Below, piece after piece: positions 27,735 to 36,938 of a DNA stretch of 64,000 bases (positions within the stretch are counted from its first letter, which is position 1; every line of letters starts with the position of its first letter). The notes under the pieces are model-generated. The model was not told where the DNA came from. It made no database searches and saw only the letters and a list, made by a program, of their open reading frames with translations. Where the stretch lies: NCBI RefSeq assembly GCF_026344005.1, contig NZ_JAPKNH010000010.1:87893-151892 (forward strand). Direction: 5' to 3'. Source of the DNA: Kaistia terrae. GTDB lineage: Bacteria > Pseudomonadota > Alphaproteobacteria > Rhizobiales > Kaistiaceae. The position numbers were made by a program, and so were the translations under genes.

Positions 27735-30680
27735 ATGTCAGAAACGCTCGCTCCCGCCATCCCGTCCCGCCCCGTCCAGAAGGGCGATCACGTCTTTCTG
27801 GTCGATGGCTCGTCCTATATTTTCCGCGCCTACCACGCGCTGCCGCCGTTGACGCGCAAATCCGACGGCCTGCCCGTCGGCGCCGTCGCCGGCTTTTGCA
27901 ACATGCTGTGGCGGCTGCTCAAGGAAGCGAACGAGGCCGGCGTCAAGCCGACCCATCTGGCGGTCATTTTTGACCATTCCTCGACCACCTTCCGAAACGC
28001 GCTGTACGACAAGTACAAGGCGCAGCGCCCCGAGCCGCCCGAGGATCTGCGTCCGCAATTCGGCCTGATCCGGCAGGCCGTCCGTGCCTTCAACGTACCG
28101 TCGATCGAGATGGAAGGTTTTGAGGCCGACGATCTGATTGCGACCTACACCAAGCAGGCGGTCGCCGCCGGCGCGGACGTCACCATCGTCGCCTCCGACA
28201 AGGATCTGATGCAGCTGATCGAGCCCGGCGTTCTGATGCTCGACACGATGAAGGGCAAGACGATCGGCCGCGACGAGGTGATCGAGAAATTCGGAGTGCC
28301 GCCGGAAAAGGTCGTCGATGTGCAGGCGCTGGCTGGCGACTCGGTCGACAACATTCCCGGCGTCCCCGGCATCGGCATCAAGACGGCGGCGCAACTGATC
28401 GAGACCTATGGCGATCTCGAAACGCTGCTCGCGCGGGCCGAGGAGATCAAGCAACCGAAGCGGCGCGAGGCGCTGCTCGCCAACGCCGAATTGGCCCGGA
28501 TTTCGATGCAACTCGTCACACTGGATCGTGACGTGCCCCTGAACGAGCCGATCGATCGTCTCGGCGTGCGGCCCGTCATTGGCGAGCAACTGATCTCATT
28601 CCTGAAGGCGATGGAATTCACCACGCTCACCGGCCGTGTCGCCGCGGCGACGGGCGTTGAATCCGGCGCCGTTGAGCCGGATGGCGCGCTGCTGGCCAAG
28701 GGACGTGCCGCCAGTGTCAGCGCACCTGTGCTCGGCGCGGATGGCACGCCGCAGCCGACGATAGAGGATGTTGAAGGCCTCACACCAGCCGGTCTCGCCG
28801 CTGCCCGCGCCAGCGCCATCAAGGCGATCCCGTTCTCGCATTCCGGCTATGAGACGGTAACGACCGAAGAGCGCCTCTGGGCGTGGATTGCGCGTGCAAC
28901 CGAGCTGGGCGTCGTCGCGGTTGACACCGAGACCACATCGCTCGACCCGATGCAGGCCGACCTCGTCGGCGTCTCGCTGGCGGTGGCGCCGGACGAAGCT
29001 TGCTACATTCCTCTCGCCCATCGCGGCGAAGGCGACGGCCTGTTCACCGAGGGCCTGCTGTCCGGCCAGATCGAGATCCGCACGGCGCTCGCCATCCTGA
29101 AGCCTCTGCTTGAGGATCGCGCCGTGCTGAAGGTGGCGCAGAACCTCAAATATGACTGGCTGATCTTGGCCCGCTACGGCATCGAGACGGTGCCCTTCGA
29201 CGACACCATGCTGATCTCCTATGTGCTCGATGCCGGTCGCGGCACACATGGCATGGATCCGCTGTCGGAAAAGTGGCTTGGCCACAAGCCGATCTCGTTC
29301 GACGACGTCACCGGCAAGGGAAAGGCGCGCATCACCTTCGACCGTGTGCCAATCGAGCGCGCCAGCGAATATGCCGCCGAGGACGCCGACGTCACGCTGC
29401 GGCTCTGGCAGGTGCTGAAGCCCCGCCTGGCTGCCGAGGGCATGTCGACGGTATACGAGACGCTGGAGCGGCCCATGGTGGCGGTGCTCGCCTCGATGGA
29501 ACGGCGCGGTATCTCAATCGACCGCGCTATCCTCTCGCGCCTCTCCGGCGAGTTCGCCCAGAAGGCCGGCGCACTCGAGGCCGAAATCCAGGAGATCGCG
29601 GGCCAGCCTTTCAATGTCGGCTCGCCGAAGCAATTGGGCGAGATCCTGTTCGGTGTGCTGGGCATGCCCGGCGCGACCAAGACGGCGACCGGTGCCTGGG
29701 CGACCGGCGCCAGCATCCTGGAAGACCTGGCCGAACAGGGCTTTGAGCTGCCGCAGAAGATTCTCGACTGGCGCCAGCTGACGAAGTTGCGCTCGACCTA
29801 TACCGACGCGCTGCCCGGTTTCGTCCATCCCGAGACGAAGCGGGTGCACACCTCCTATGCGCTGGCGGCGACGACGACGGGCCGCCTGTCCTCATCCGAA
29901 CCCAACCTGCAGAACATCCCGGTCCGCACCGAAGCAGGGCGAAAAATCCGCGCTGCCTTCATCGCCGATCCCGGCCATAAGCTGGTCTCAGCCGACTATT
30001 CGCAGATCGAATTGCGGCTGCTCGCCGAAATCGCCGATATCCCGCAGTTGAAGAACGCCTTTGCCGAGGGCATCGACATTCACGCGCTGACGGCGTCGGA
30101 AATGTTCGGCGTGCCGGTCGAGGGCATGCCTTCGGAAGTGCGCCGCCGCGCCAAGGCGATCAATTTCGGCATCATCTACGGCATCTCGGCCTTCGGCCTC
30201 GCCAACCAGCTGTCGATCGCCCGCGAGGAAGCCGGCGCCTACATCAAGCGCTATTTCGAGCGCTTCCCGGGCATTCGCGACTACATGGAAGAGACGAAGC
30301 GGATCTGCCGTGACCTCGGCTATGTGACGACGCTGTTCGGTCGCCGCTGCCACTATCCCGAAATCGCGTCGAAGAACGCTTCAGTGCGGGCCTTCAACGA
30401 GCGCGCCGCGATCAATGCACGGCTGCAGGGAACGGCGGCCGACATTATTCGGCGCGCCATGGTCCGTGTCGAGCCGGCGCTGGAGCAGGCAGGCCTCAAC
30501 GCCCGCATGCTGCTGCAGGTGCATGACGAACTGATCTTCGAGGTGCCGGAAGCCGAGGTCGAGCCGACGGTGGCGCTGGTCACTCGAGTCATGGAGAACG
30601 CGCCTACCCCGGCCGTCGCGCTCAGCGTGCCGCTCAATGTCGACGCCCGCGCCGCCAACAACTGGGACGAGGCGCACTGA
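27735..30680 (+). CDS. polA: DNA polymerase I
   Basis: A 981-residue enzyme with three domains. The 5'-nuclease region comes first (FLVDGSSYIFRAYHAL, EGFEADDLIATY, DSVDNIPGVPGIG). The 3'-5' exonuclease has its metal ligands intact (AVDTETTSLDP), so proofreading is expected. The polymerase part has motif A SADYSQIELRLLAEI, the O helix RRRAKAINFGIIYG and motif C VHDELIFEVPE. It fills gaps and removes RNA primers in replication and repair. The ATG at 27735 is the family start. A strong terminator follows. Confidence 0.97.
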   Translation: MSETLAPAIPSRPVQKGDHVFLVDGSSYIFRAYHALPPLTRKSDGLPVGAVAGFCNMLWRLLKEANEAGVKPTHLAVIFDHSSTTFRNALYDKYKAQRPEPPEDLRPQFGLIRQAVRAFNVPSIEMEGFEADDLIATYTKQAVAAGADVTIVASDKDLMQLIEPGVLMLDTMKGKTIGRDEVIEKFGVPPEKVVDVQALAGDSVDNIPGVPGIGIKTAAQLIETYGDLETLLARAEEIKQPKRREALLANAELARISMQLVTLDRDVPLNEPIDRLGVRPVIGEQLISFLKAMEFTTLTGRVAAATGVESGAVEPDGALLAKGRAASVSAPVLGADGTPQPTIEDVEGLTPAGLAAARASAIKAIPFSHSGYETVTTEERLWAWIARATELGVVAVDTETTSLDPMQADLVGVSLAVAPDEACYIPLAHRGEGDGLFTEGLLSGQIEIRTALAILKPLLEDRAVLKVAQNLKYDWLILARYGIETVPFDDTMLISYVLDAGRGTHGMDPLSEKWLGHKPISFDDVTGKGKARITFDRVPIERASEYAAEDADVTLRLWQVLKPRLAAEGMSTVYETLERPMVAVLASMERRGISIDRAILSRLSGEFAQKAGALEAEIQEIAGQPFNVGSPKQLGEILFGVLGMPGATKTATGAWATGASILEDLAEQGFELPQKILDWRQLTKLRSTYTDALPGFVHPETKRVHTSYALAATTTGRLSSSEPNLQNIPVRTEAGRKIRAAFIADPGHKLVSADYSQIELRLLAEIADIPQLKNAFAEGIDIHALTASEMFGVPVEGMPSEVRRRAKAINFGIIYGISAFGLANQLSIAREEAGAYIKRYFERFPGIRDYMEETKRICRDLGYVTTLFGRRCHYPEIASKNASVRAFNERAAINARLQGTAADIIRRAMVRVEPALEQAGLNARMLLQVHDELIFEVPEAEVEPTVALVTRVMENAPTPAVALSVPLNVDARAANNWDEAH

Positions 30681-30708
30681 CGCTCGTCGGATCGCAAGGC
30701 AAACAAAA

Positions 30709-30738
30709 AAAGGCGCGGCCACTGGGCCGCGCCTTTTT
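30709..30738. terminator. Bidirectional terminator between polA and the haem monooxygenase gene
   Basis: The stem AAAGGCGCGGCC / GGCCGCGCCTTT has an A-run on its left and a T-run on its right. It therefore can end transcription from both convergent genes. Confidence 0.88.
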
Positions 30739-30787
30739 CATGATGGCATTCAGCCGGGACGGCGCCCGGGGCATGTCGTAGAGACGA

Positions 30788-31099
30788 TCAGAGAACGCCT
30801 TCGACGGCGCTGAAGCCTTCGAAATTCGGATGGCCGAGGAACATCGGCTTGCGGTCGCCGGCGCCCTTGTGGGAATCGCGGAACTGCTGCGACTTGGTCC
30901 AGGCGACGAAGTTCTCTTCGGTCTTCCAGACGGTGTGCGACGAGTAGAGCGTGTGATCTTCGGCGGTCGCGCCCTTCAGCAGGTTGAAGGAGACGTAACC
31001 TTCCAGCTCATGCAGGTTGCGCGGGCGATTGCGCCAGATCTCTTCGAACTCGGCTTCCTGGCCCTTGATTACTTTGAAGCGGTTCATGGCGATGTACAT
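30788..31099 (-). CDS. IsdG/HmuQ-type haem-degrading monooxygenase
   Basis: A 103-residue ferredoxin-like ABM-fold protein. The three residues that mark haem-degrading IsdG-type enzymes are at the expected positions: N6 (YIAMNRF), W67 (VAWTKS) and H77 (RDSHKG). Such enzymes cleave haem and release iron. The ATG at 31099 is chosen because the longer reading frame (to 31237) has an unrelated leader. It lies 155 bp downstream of the haem receptor gene on the same strand, and the two probably form one iron-controlled operon. Confidence 0.85.
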   Translation of the reverse strand: MYIAMNRFKVIKGQEAEFEEIWRNRPRNLHELEGYVSFNLLKGATAEDHTLYSSHTVWKTEENFVAWTKSQQFRDSHKGAGDRKPMFLGHPNFEGFSAVEGVL

Positions 31100-31254
31100 G
31101 ATCGTTTTTCCGTTTGCGTGCCGATGAGGTGCGTTGGTGGAGTGATGCACGGGTTTGAAGGCAAAAAAATGAGGAGGGACGACCGTTGCCGGTCTTCCCC
31201 CCTCGCGTCTGCCCGTCGTCACCACACCGCCGGGCAAACGTATTCAGCTCCGGC

Positions 31255-33390
31255 TTAGAACTGCATCTTCGCCGTCAGCAGGAAGGTGCGGCCACGGCCC
31301 GTCTCACCGGTGAAGTTGGTGACGTTCGAGAGAGCCGGCGTATAGGCCTTGTCGAACAGGTTCGTGATGTTGCCGCTGAGCGACAGGCCGTTGTCGAAGT
31401 TGTAGTTCGTGAACACGTCGACCAGCGTGTAGGCGTCCCAATCCGTCGGGTTGGAGGCGACGACGTCGTTGCCACCGTAGGCCGAGCCAACATAGGACAG
31501 TCGACCGCCGACCGTCAGGCGCTGCTCGAGGAAGCGGGCGCCGCCGGTGAGGGTTGCGACGTGCTCCGGCATCTGCATCGGGGCGCCGGCGCCGGCAACC
31601 TGCGTCGGCAGGTCGGTATGGGTGTAGCCATAGTTGAAGCTGGCGAACGCGACGCCGGCATCGTAGGTCGATTCGAACTCGAAGCCCTGGACGACCGAAG
31701 TGCCTGGCTGATTGGCGAAGTAGAAGCCTCTGCCGGCGAACTGGCCGACGATGTAATCTTCGATGTTCTGATAGTAATAGTTGGCCTTGATGCGGAGGCT
31801 ATCATTTTCCGTCAAGACGTTGTCGCGACGGATGTTGGTGCCGATTTCCCAGCCCTTCTGGATTTCCGGAACCAGGAACGGGTTCGGGTAAGCGTTGACG
31901 CCGCCGCCGGGATGGCTGCCGCCGAGCATGGTCTCGGAGATGGTCGGCGGACGGGTGCTTTCCGAATAGGTGACATAGGGCTGCAGCCACTCATAGGGAT
32001 TGAGCGCAATCGTCAGCTTCGGATTGATGCGGCCGCCCGAATTGTCGACGTCATGAAAGCCGATCGGAATGTTGAGCGGATTTCCGAGCTGGGCATTATA
32101 GCTTCCGTCGAGATTGTAGAAATCGTAGCGCAAGCCCGCGATCACGTCGACGATATTGTAGCTGAAGGTCGTCTCCGAGAAGGCGCCTGCATTGTAACTT
32201 TCGCCGCTTGGATTCACGCCGCCGCCGGATAGGGGGGTGCGGACGTTGTAAGCGGTAACGTCATCGCGGAAATACTCGAAACCGTAGATTGACTTCACGC
32301 CGACCTGGCCGAGCGCGAAGTTCGACGTGTTCGAGATATCGAAACCGTATCCCTTGTCCTCCATGACGCGGCCGGCGGATGCGCCAGCACCAGAGACGTT
32401 GCCGTCATACGTCATCGTGACGTCGTTGTAGTAGACGTGCGCAGCGACGTTGACGAGTTCGCTGTCCGGGTCCCAGTTCAGGCCGGCTGTATACGTGTTC
32501 GACTTGACGTTCTGAAAGTAGGAGTTGGCGAAGAAGTCGTTGTCGTAGAGCACCGCTCCGACCTTTACAGTCAGGTCGTCGGTCGGAGCGAACTCGCCTT
32601 TGATCAGGCCTGAAACGAGGTTCTGGCCGGTGAACGGCACGGTGATGCCGTCGCCATTCTCGAAATCGTTCGGGCTGCTGTAGCTGATCGCGCCGGCGAT
32701 GGCCGCGCCGCCGCCGGTCGAGCGCAGTGCGCCCGCGGCCATCTCCGAGAAGCCAACCTCGTTGCTGCCCCAGGTCAGCGTCGCGAGCGCGCCCCAGTTC
32801 TTGCCGTCGGTGATGATGTCGTCGACGCCGAGCGTGCGCATGTTGGCGGTACCCGCCAGAGCGCCGGCACCACCCGCGGTCGAGACGGCTCCGCGCTGTA
32901 CGTCAACGCCGGCAACCAGCGCCGGGTCGACATAGGTGAAGCCCTGCGCCTCATGGCCGGTGAAGCGGAAGTTCTGGCGAACGCCGTCGATCATCGTGTT
33001 GACGCGGCCCGAGCCTTCGAAGCCACGGATGTTCACCGAGAGACCGGCATTCTGCACGCTGTCGCGCGAGAAGGTGCCCGGCATGGCGCGGAGCACGTTG
33101 CCGATGTTGCGCTGGCCGAACAGCTGGATCTCGTCCGCGCCGGCCGAGCTGATCGAGGCCGGGGTCGTGAACGGGTTCTTCCAGCCTTCCGGCGCGGCGG
33201 AGACCGTGATCGGGGCGAGGAAGCTGGTCTCGCCCTTGGCGGCCTTCTTCTTCAGCTCTTCGTCAGTCTCGGTGGTGCTGGCGGCCGGCGTTGCCGCGGC
33301 CTGCGCCTTGGCGGCGTTGGCGGAGAAGGCGGAGAGGAGTGCCGCGGCCGTACCAGCCATCAGCCAAGTCTTATGTCGAGCGACACGCAT
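31255..33390 (-). CDS. hmuR: TonB-dependent haem/haemoglobin receptor HmuR-type
   Basis: A 711-residue outer membrane receptor. A signal peptide (HKTWLMAGTAAALLSAFSANAAKA) is followed by a plug domain (ISSAGADEIQLFGQRNIGNV, GLSVNIRGFEGSGRVNTMID) and a beta-barrel ending in a terminal Phe (LLTAKMQF), as required for barrel assembly. Its position in a haem locus and the NVRGFEGSGRVN plug sequence indicate a haem or haemoglobin receptor. The ATG at 33390 is preferred over one 72 bp upstream because the signal peptide starts there. It is divergent from hmuP. Confidence 0.9.
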   Translation of the reverse strand: MRVARHKTWLMAGTAAALLSAFSANAAKAQAAATPAASTTETDEELKKKAAKGETSFLAPITVSAAPEGWKNPFTTPASISSAGADEIQLFGQRNIGNVLRAMPGTFSRDSVQNAGLSVNIRGFEGSGRVNTMIDGVRQNFRFTGHEAQGFTYVDPALVAGVDVQRGAVSTAGGAGALAGTANMRTLGVDDIITDGKNWGALATLTWGSNEVGFSEMAAGALRSTGGGAAIAGAISYSSPNDFENGDGITVPFTGQNLVSGLIKGEFAPTDDLTVKVGAVLYDNDFFANSYFQNVKSNTYTAGLNWDPDSELVNVAAHVYYNDVTMTYDGNVSGAGASAGRVMEDKGYGFDISNTSNFALGQVGVKSIYGFEYFRDDVTAYNVRTPLSGGGVNPSGESYNAGAFSETTFSYNIVDVIAGLRYDFYNLDGSYNAQLGNPLNIPIGFHDVDNSGGRINPKLTIALNPYEWLQPYVTYSESTRPPTISETMLGGSHPGGGVNAYPNPFLVPEIQKGWEIGTNIRRDNVLTENDSLRIKANYYYQNIEDYIVGQFAGRGFYFANQPGTSVVQGFEFESTYDAGVAFASFNYGYTHTDLPTQVAGAGAPMQMPEHVATLTGGARFLEQRLTVGGRLSYVGSAYGGNDVVASNPTDWDAYTLVDVFTNYNFDNGLSLSGNITNLFDKAYTPALSNVTNFTGETGRGRTFLLTAKMQF

Positions 33391-33587
33391 GCGAGCCCCA
33401 TAGGCGATTTGTTTGAATGGGCCTGGCTGGCTGTCCGGGCCCGCATCGTGGCGGTCCGGCACTGGCGTGCTTGGCGGTCACACCCGTTCTCCGCAGCCTC
33501 GGGTGAGGCGAGTTGCGTCGAAACCGGTGTCAGCGATGTTTCACTTGCGGAGATACGAAAAGATGAGTACGTCAGTCAACTAAATTG

Positions 33588-33622
33588 TTGCGAATTATTC
33601 GCAAGTTTAGAATGAATCAAAA
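33588..33622. promoter_or_regulatory. Palindrome and ICE-like half-site between hmuR and hmuP
   Basis: A perfect 7-3-7 palindrome, TTGCGAA-TTA-TTCGCAA, occupies 33588-33604. Two bases later comes TTTAGAA (33606-33612), which equals one half of the iron control element recognised by Irr in Bradyrhizobium as I recall it; the other half is degenerate. The region is AT-rich compared with its surroundings and lies 52 bp before hmuP and about 200 bp before hmuR. It is a likely iron/haem regulatory site; the protein that binds it is inferred. Confidence 0.55.
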
Positions 33623-33655
33623 TTGCCGCCACCCAGGCAATCCGGTGGAGCTCAA

Positions 33656-33832
33656 ATGCACGACATAACATTGGCCGGTGTCGCTCAGGAGTCGCCCGTT
33701 TCGGGCTCCGGGCCGCGCGTGATTTCCAGCGGCGACCTCCTCAACGGAGCCCGGGAGATCATCATTCGCCATGTTGGCGAGGATTACAGGCTGCGCCTTA
33801 CCCGGGCCGGCAAGCTCATATTGAACAAGTAG
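33656..33832 (+). CDS. hmuP: Hemin uptake protein HmuP (HemP family)
   Basis: A 58-residue protein. The HemP-family core RVISSGDLLNGAREIIIRH and the terminal GEDYRLRLTRAGKLILNK are present. In Bradyrhizobium, HmuP binds the hmuR promoter and is needed with Irr for haem-gene induction. Its location here is the same, between hmuR and hmuT. The ATG at 33656 has GGTGGAG upstream and is favoured over an in-frame ATG at 33623. Confidence 0.9.
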   Translation: MHDITLAGVAQESPVSGSGPRVISSGDLLNGAREIIIRHVGEDYRLRLTRAGKLILNK

Positions 33833-33840
33833 AGGGGATC

Positions 33841-34839
33841 ATGATGAGGCTCGCGCATTCTCCTATGCCTTTCGGCGTCGTTCGGTCGGTCGAACGCCTG
33901 TCGGGTCGGCGCTTCCAGTTTCTCTTTGGCTTGACCTTCGCGCTCGCCATCACCTTCGGGGCGATCGTTGAATCGGTGGCCGCGGATCGGGTGATCGAGG
34001 ATGCGACCGGCCGCAAGGTCACGATCGGCACGACGCAGCGTATCGTCACCATCGGCGGCGACATCACCGAGATCGTCTATGCGCTTGGCGCCGGCGACAG
34101 GATCATCGCCCGCGACACCACCTCGTCCTATCCGGCAGAGGCCAACGCCAAGCCGGACGTCGGCTACATGCGGGCGCTGTCTGCGGAAGGCGTGCTTTCG
34201 GTCAAGCCGGACCTGATCATCGCCGTCGAAGGTTCCGGCCCGAAGGATGCGATCACGCTGCTCGAATCGGCCTCGGTGCCGATCGTCATCGTGCCGGAAC
34301 GCCGCTCGGGCGACAGCATCGTCGCCAAGGTCCGCCTGATCGCCGACATTCTTGGCGAGACGAAAAAGGGCAACCAGATCGCCGATGGGCTGACCACGAA
34401 GTTCAAGGCACTCGAGACCGCGATCGCCAAGATCCCGGAAAACGAGCGCAAGAAGGCCGTGTTTGTGATGAGCCTGAACGGCGGCAAGCCGCTGGCAGCC
34501 GGCCACAACACCGCCGCCGACGCGATGATCAACATGGCGGGCGGCATCAATCCGATGGCGGCTGTCGAGGGCTACAAGCCCGCTTCCGACGAGGCGCTGA
34601 TTGCCGCCGCTCCCGAAGTTGTCGTCATGATGAATTCGCAGCAGGGGGCGCCCAAGCCGGACGTCGTGTTTGATTCGCCGTCGCTGCGCGCGACCCCTGC
34701 CGCTCAGAACAAGGCGCTCGTCGCCATGGACGGGCTCTATCTGCTCGGCTTCGGTCCGCGCACGGCGGACGCGGCGCGCGATCTCGCGCATGCGCTTTAT
34801 CCGACGCTCGACCTTCCCGAGTGGCCGGTAGCGAACTGA
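33841..34839 (+). CDS. hmuT: Haem ABC transporter periplasmic binding protein HmuT
   Basis: A 332-residue substrate-binding protein of the BtuF/HmuT class. A long N-terminal signal sequence (FGLTFALAITFGAIVESVAA) precedes DRVIEDATGRKVTI. The haem-loop motif GYMRALSAEGVLSVKPDLII and the class III periplasmic-binding fold follow. It carries haem from the receptor to HmuUV. The second codon is also ATG, so the start could be 33844. Its stop overlaps hmuU by one base. Confidence 0.9.
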   Translation: MMRLAHSPMPFGVVRSVERLSGRRFQFLFGLTFALAITFGAIVESVAADRVIEDATGRKVTIGTTQRIVTIGGDITEIVYALGAGDRIIARDTTSSYPAEANAKPDVGYMRALSAEGVLSVKPDLIIAVEGSGPKDAITLLESASVPIVIVPERRSGDSIVAKVRLIADILGETKKGNQIADGLTTKFKALETAIAKIPENERKKAVFVMSLNGGKPLAAGHNTAADAMINMAGGINPMAAVEGYKPASDEALIAAAPEVVVMMNSQQGAPKPDVVFDSPSLRATPAAQNKALVAMDGLYLLGFGPRTADAARDLAHALYPTLDLPEWPVAN

Positions 34840-35918
34840 TGAGTCTGGTTATGACAGCCCCGGTCGCCGGCGATCGTCGCGGCCGGGCCCGCATCGTGAT
34901 CGCTGGCCTGGTCGTCCTCCTCCTCGTTGTTTGCGTGATTTCGCTCTGTATCGGCCCGTCGGGCATGTCGACGGCGGAGGTCGCAGGCCTGCTCTCCGAC
35001 GCCGTTGCCGGGCGCTTTGACGCGATCAATACCGTCAACCACGTCATCCTGTTCGATATTCGCATCCCACGCACGCTGCTCGGTGCGATGGTGGGGGCGG
35101 GGCTGGCCCTGGCCGGTGCCATGATGCAGGGCCTGTTCCGCAATCCGCTGGCCGATCCGGGCCTCGTCGGCGTTTCGGCGGGCGCCGCACTCGGCGCGGT
35201 GCTGGTCATCGTGCTCGGTGGCGCGTTTCTGGCGCCGGTGATGGATTTCCTCGGCATCGGCGCGCTGCCGATCGCCGCCTTCTTCGGCGGCCTCGGCACG
35301 ACGCTGCTGCTCTATGCGATCGCCACGCGGCGCGGCCAGACCTCGGTTGGCACCATGCTTCTCGCCGGCATCGCGCTCGGCGCCATCGCTGGCGCGGTTA
35401 CCGCCTATCTCGTCTTCCGCAGCAATGACTTCCAATTGCGCGAACTGACCTTCTGGTCGATGGGCGGGCTTGGCGGCGCGACCTGGCACAAGATCCTGCT
35501 GGCGGTGCCGTTCATCGTCGGCGTGTTCCTGGCCATGCCGTTTACCGCCCGAGGGCTCGACGCCCTGGTGCTGGGCGAGGCGGAAGCCCGCCATCTCGGC
35601 TTCAACACGCAGTTCCTGAAGAGCCTGATCATCCTGGTCGTGGCGCTCGCCGTCGGCGTTTCGGTCGCCTTTGCCGGAATCATCGGCTTTGTCGGCATCG
35701 TCGTGCCGCATGTGCTGCGGCTGGTGATCGGACCGGAGCATCGGACGCTGCTGCCGGCGACCGCGCTGCTCGGCGCGACGCTGCTGATCGTCGCCGACAT
35801 GGTCTGCCGCACGATCGTCGCCCCGGCGGAACTGCCGATCGGCATCGTCACCGCCACGATCGGCGCGCCCTTCTTCCTGTCGATCCTGCTCAGGAAGCGC
35901 GGCGTCATCGATCTCTAG
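34839..35918 (+). CDS. hmuU: Haem ABC transporter permease HmuU
   Basis: A 359-residue FecCD/BtuC-type permease with about ten membrane helices. The signature IRIPRTLLGAMVGAGLALAG is followed by LADPGLVGVSAGAALGAV, and GRIRR-like coupling is replaced by GEAEARHLGF. It forms the haem channel with HmuV. The ATG at 34839 overlaps the hmuT stop (TGATG); a GTG at 34821 lies inside hmuT. Confidence 0.92.
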   Translation: MSLVMTAPVAGDRRGRARIVIAGLVVLLLVVCVISLCIGPSGMSTAEVAGLLSDAVAGRFDAINTVNHVILFDIRIPRTLLGAMVGAGLALAGAMMQGLFRNPLADPGLVGVSAGAALGAVLVIVLGGAFLAPVMDFLGIGALPIAAFFGGLGTTLLLYAIATRRGQTSVGTMLLAGIALGAIAGAVTAYLVFRSNDFQLRELTFWSMGGLGGATWHKILLAVPFIVGVFLAMPFTARGLDALVLGEAEARHLGFNTQFLKSLIILVVALAVGVSVAFAGIIGFVGIVVPHVLRLVIGPEHRTLLPATALLGATLLIVADMVCRTIVAPAELPIGIVTATIGAPFFLSILLRKRGVIDL

Positions 35919-36003
35919 GCGGACAGGATCGGCCTGCGATAGAAGATGGAGACGCGGCGGCCGCCAGCCGGCCGGCCGCTCTCCCAAGAAACGGGAAGCA
36001 GAG

Positions 36004-36789
36004 ATGCTGGAAGTTGAAGCCCTCACCATCCGCGCCGGCCAGCGCGCCATTCTCGACAACGTCTCGCTGACGGTCGCGCCCGGCCAGCTGACGGCGGTCG
36101 TCGGACCGAACGGTGCCGGCAAGTCGACCATCCTGAAGGCGGTCACCGGCGAACTGCGCGCCGCCAGCGGCACGATCAAGCTGGACGGCAGGAGCATCGC
36201 TTCCTACCGGCCCTATGAACTGGCGCAACGCCGTGCCGTGCTGCCGCAATCCTCTTCGCTCGCCTTCCCCTTCACCGTGCACGAGGTCGTGCGCCTCGGC
36301 ACCAGCGGCGCGCTGAACCCCGTCGATCGCGCCGCCCGCGTCGCGGCAGCGCTCATCCGGGTCGATTTGAACGGCTTTGGCGGCCGCTACTTCCAGGAGC
36401 TTTCCGGCGGCGAGCAGCAGCGCGTCCATCTCGCCCGCGTGCTCTGCCAGGTCTGGGAGCCGGTGGTCGCCGGCCTGCCGCGCTATCTCTTCCTCGACGA
36501 GCCGACGGCCAGTCTCGACCTGCGTCACCAGCTGCTCACCCTCGACACGGCCAGAAATTTCGCCCGCGCCGGCGGCGGCGTCATCGCCATCCTGCATGAT
36601 CTGAACCTTGCGGCGCTCTATGCCGACAAGATCATCGTCGTCAGCGCCGGCCGGATCGCGGCCAGCGGTACGCCGCGCGAGGTCCTGACCGACGAGATGA
36701 TGCGCTCCGTCTTCGGCGTGAGCGTGCATGTCGGCGGCGTTCCGACCGACGCGCCCTTCATCCTGCCGCACAGCGCCCACGCCGCCTGA
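36004..36789 (+). CDS. hmuV: Haem ABC transporter ATPase HmuV
   Basis: A 261-residue ATPase with Walker A GPNGAGKST, signature LSGGEQQR and Walker B LFLDEPTASLD. The H-loop His is in AILHDLNLAALYAD. It powers HmuU. The 85 bp before it do not contain a gene. It completes the hmuTUV importer. Confidence 0.93.
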   Translation: MLEVEALTIRAGQRAILDNVSLTVAPGQLTAVVGPNGAGKSTILKAVTGELRAASGTIKLDGRSIASYRPYELAQRRAVLPQSSSLAFPFTVHEVVRLGTSGALNPVDRAARVAAALIRVDLNGFGGRYFQELSGGEQQRVHLARVLCQVWEPVVAGLPRYLFLDEPTASLDLRHQLLTLDTARNFARAGGGVIAILHDLNLAALYADKIIVVSAGRIAASGTPREVLTDEMMRSVFGVSVHVGGVPTDAPFILPHSAHAA

Positions 36790-36938
36790 CCTTTTTGGGG
36801 CCGGTTCGCGTAGGCTCCCGATACCCTTCCCGCGAAAAAGAACCTGCCCAAAGGGGAGGCTCTGATGCCATGCCGATTCCATCCGGCGGGAACAGGCTCT
36901 AGATTGCGCCTCCCGAAACTGCGGACAGGGATTCGAAC

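Noticed and set aside
31186..32232. A 348-codon plus-strand frame
   Set aside because: Antisense to the haem receptor barrel; no domain, improbable composition.
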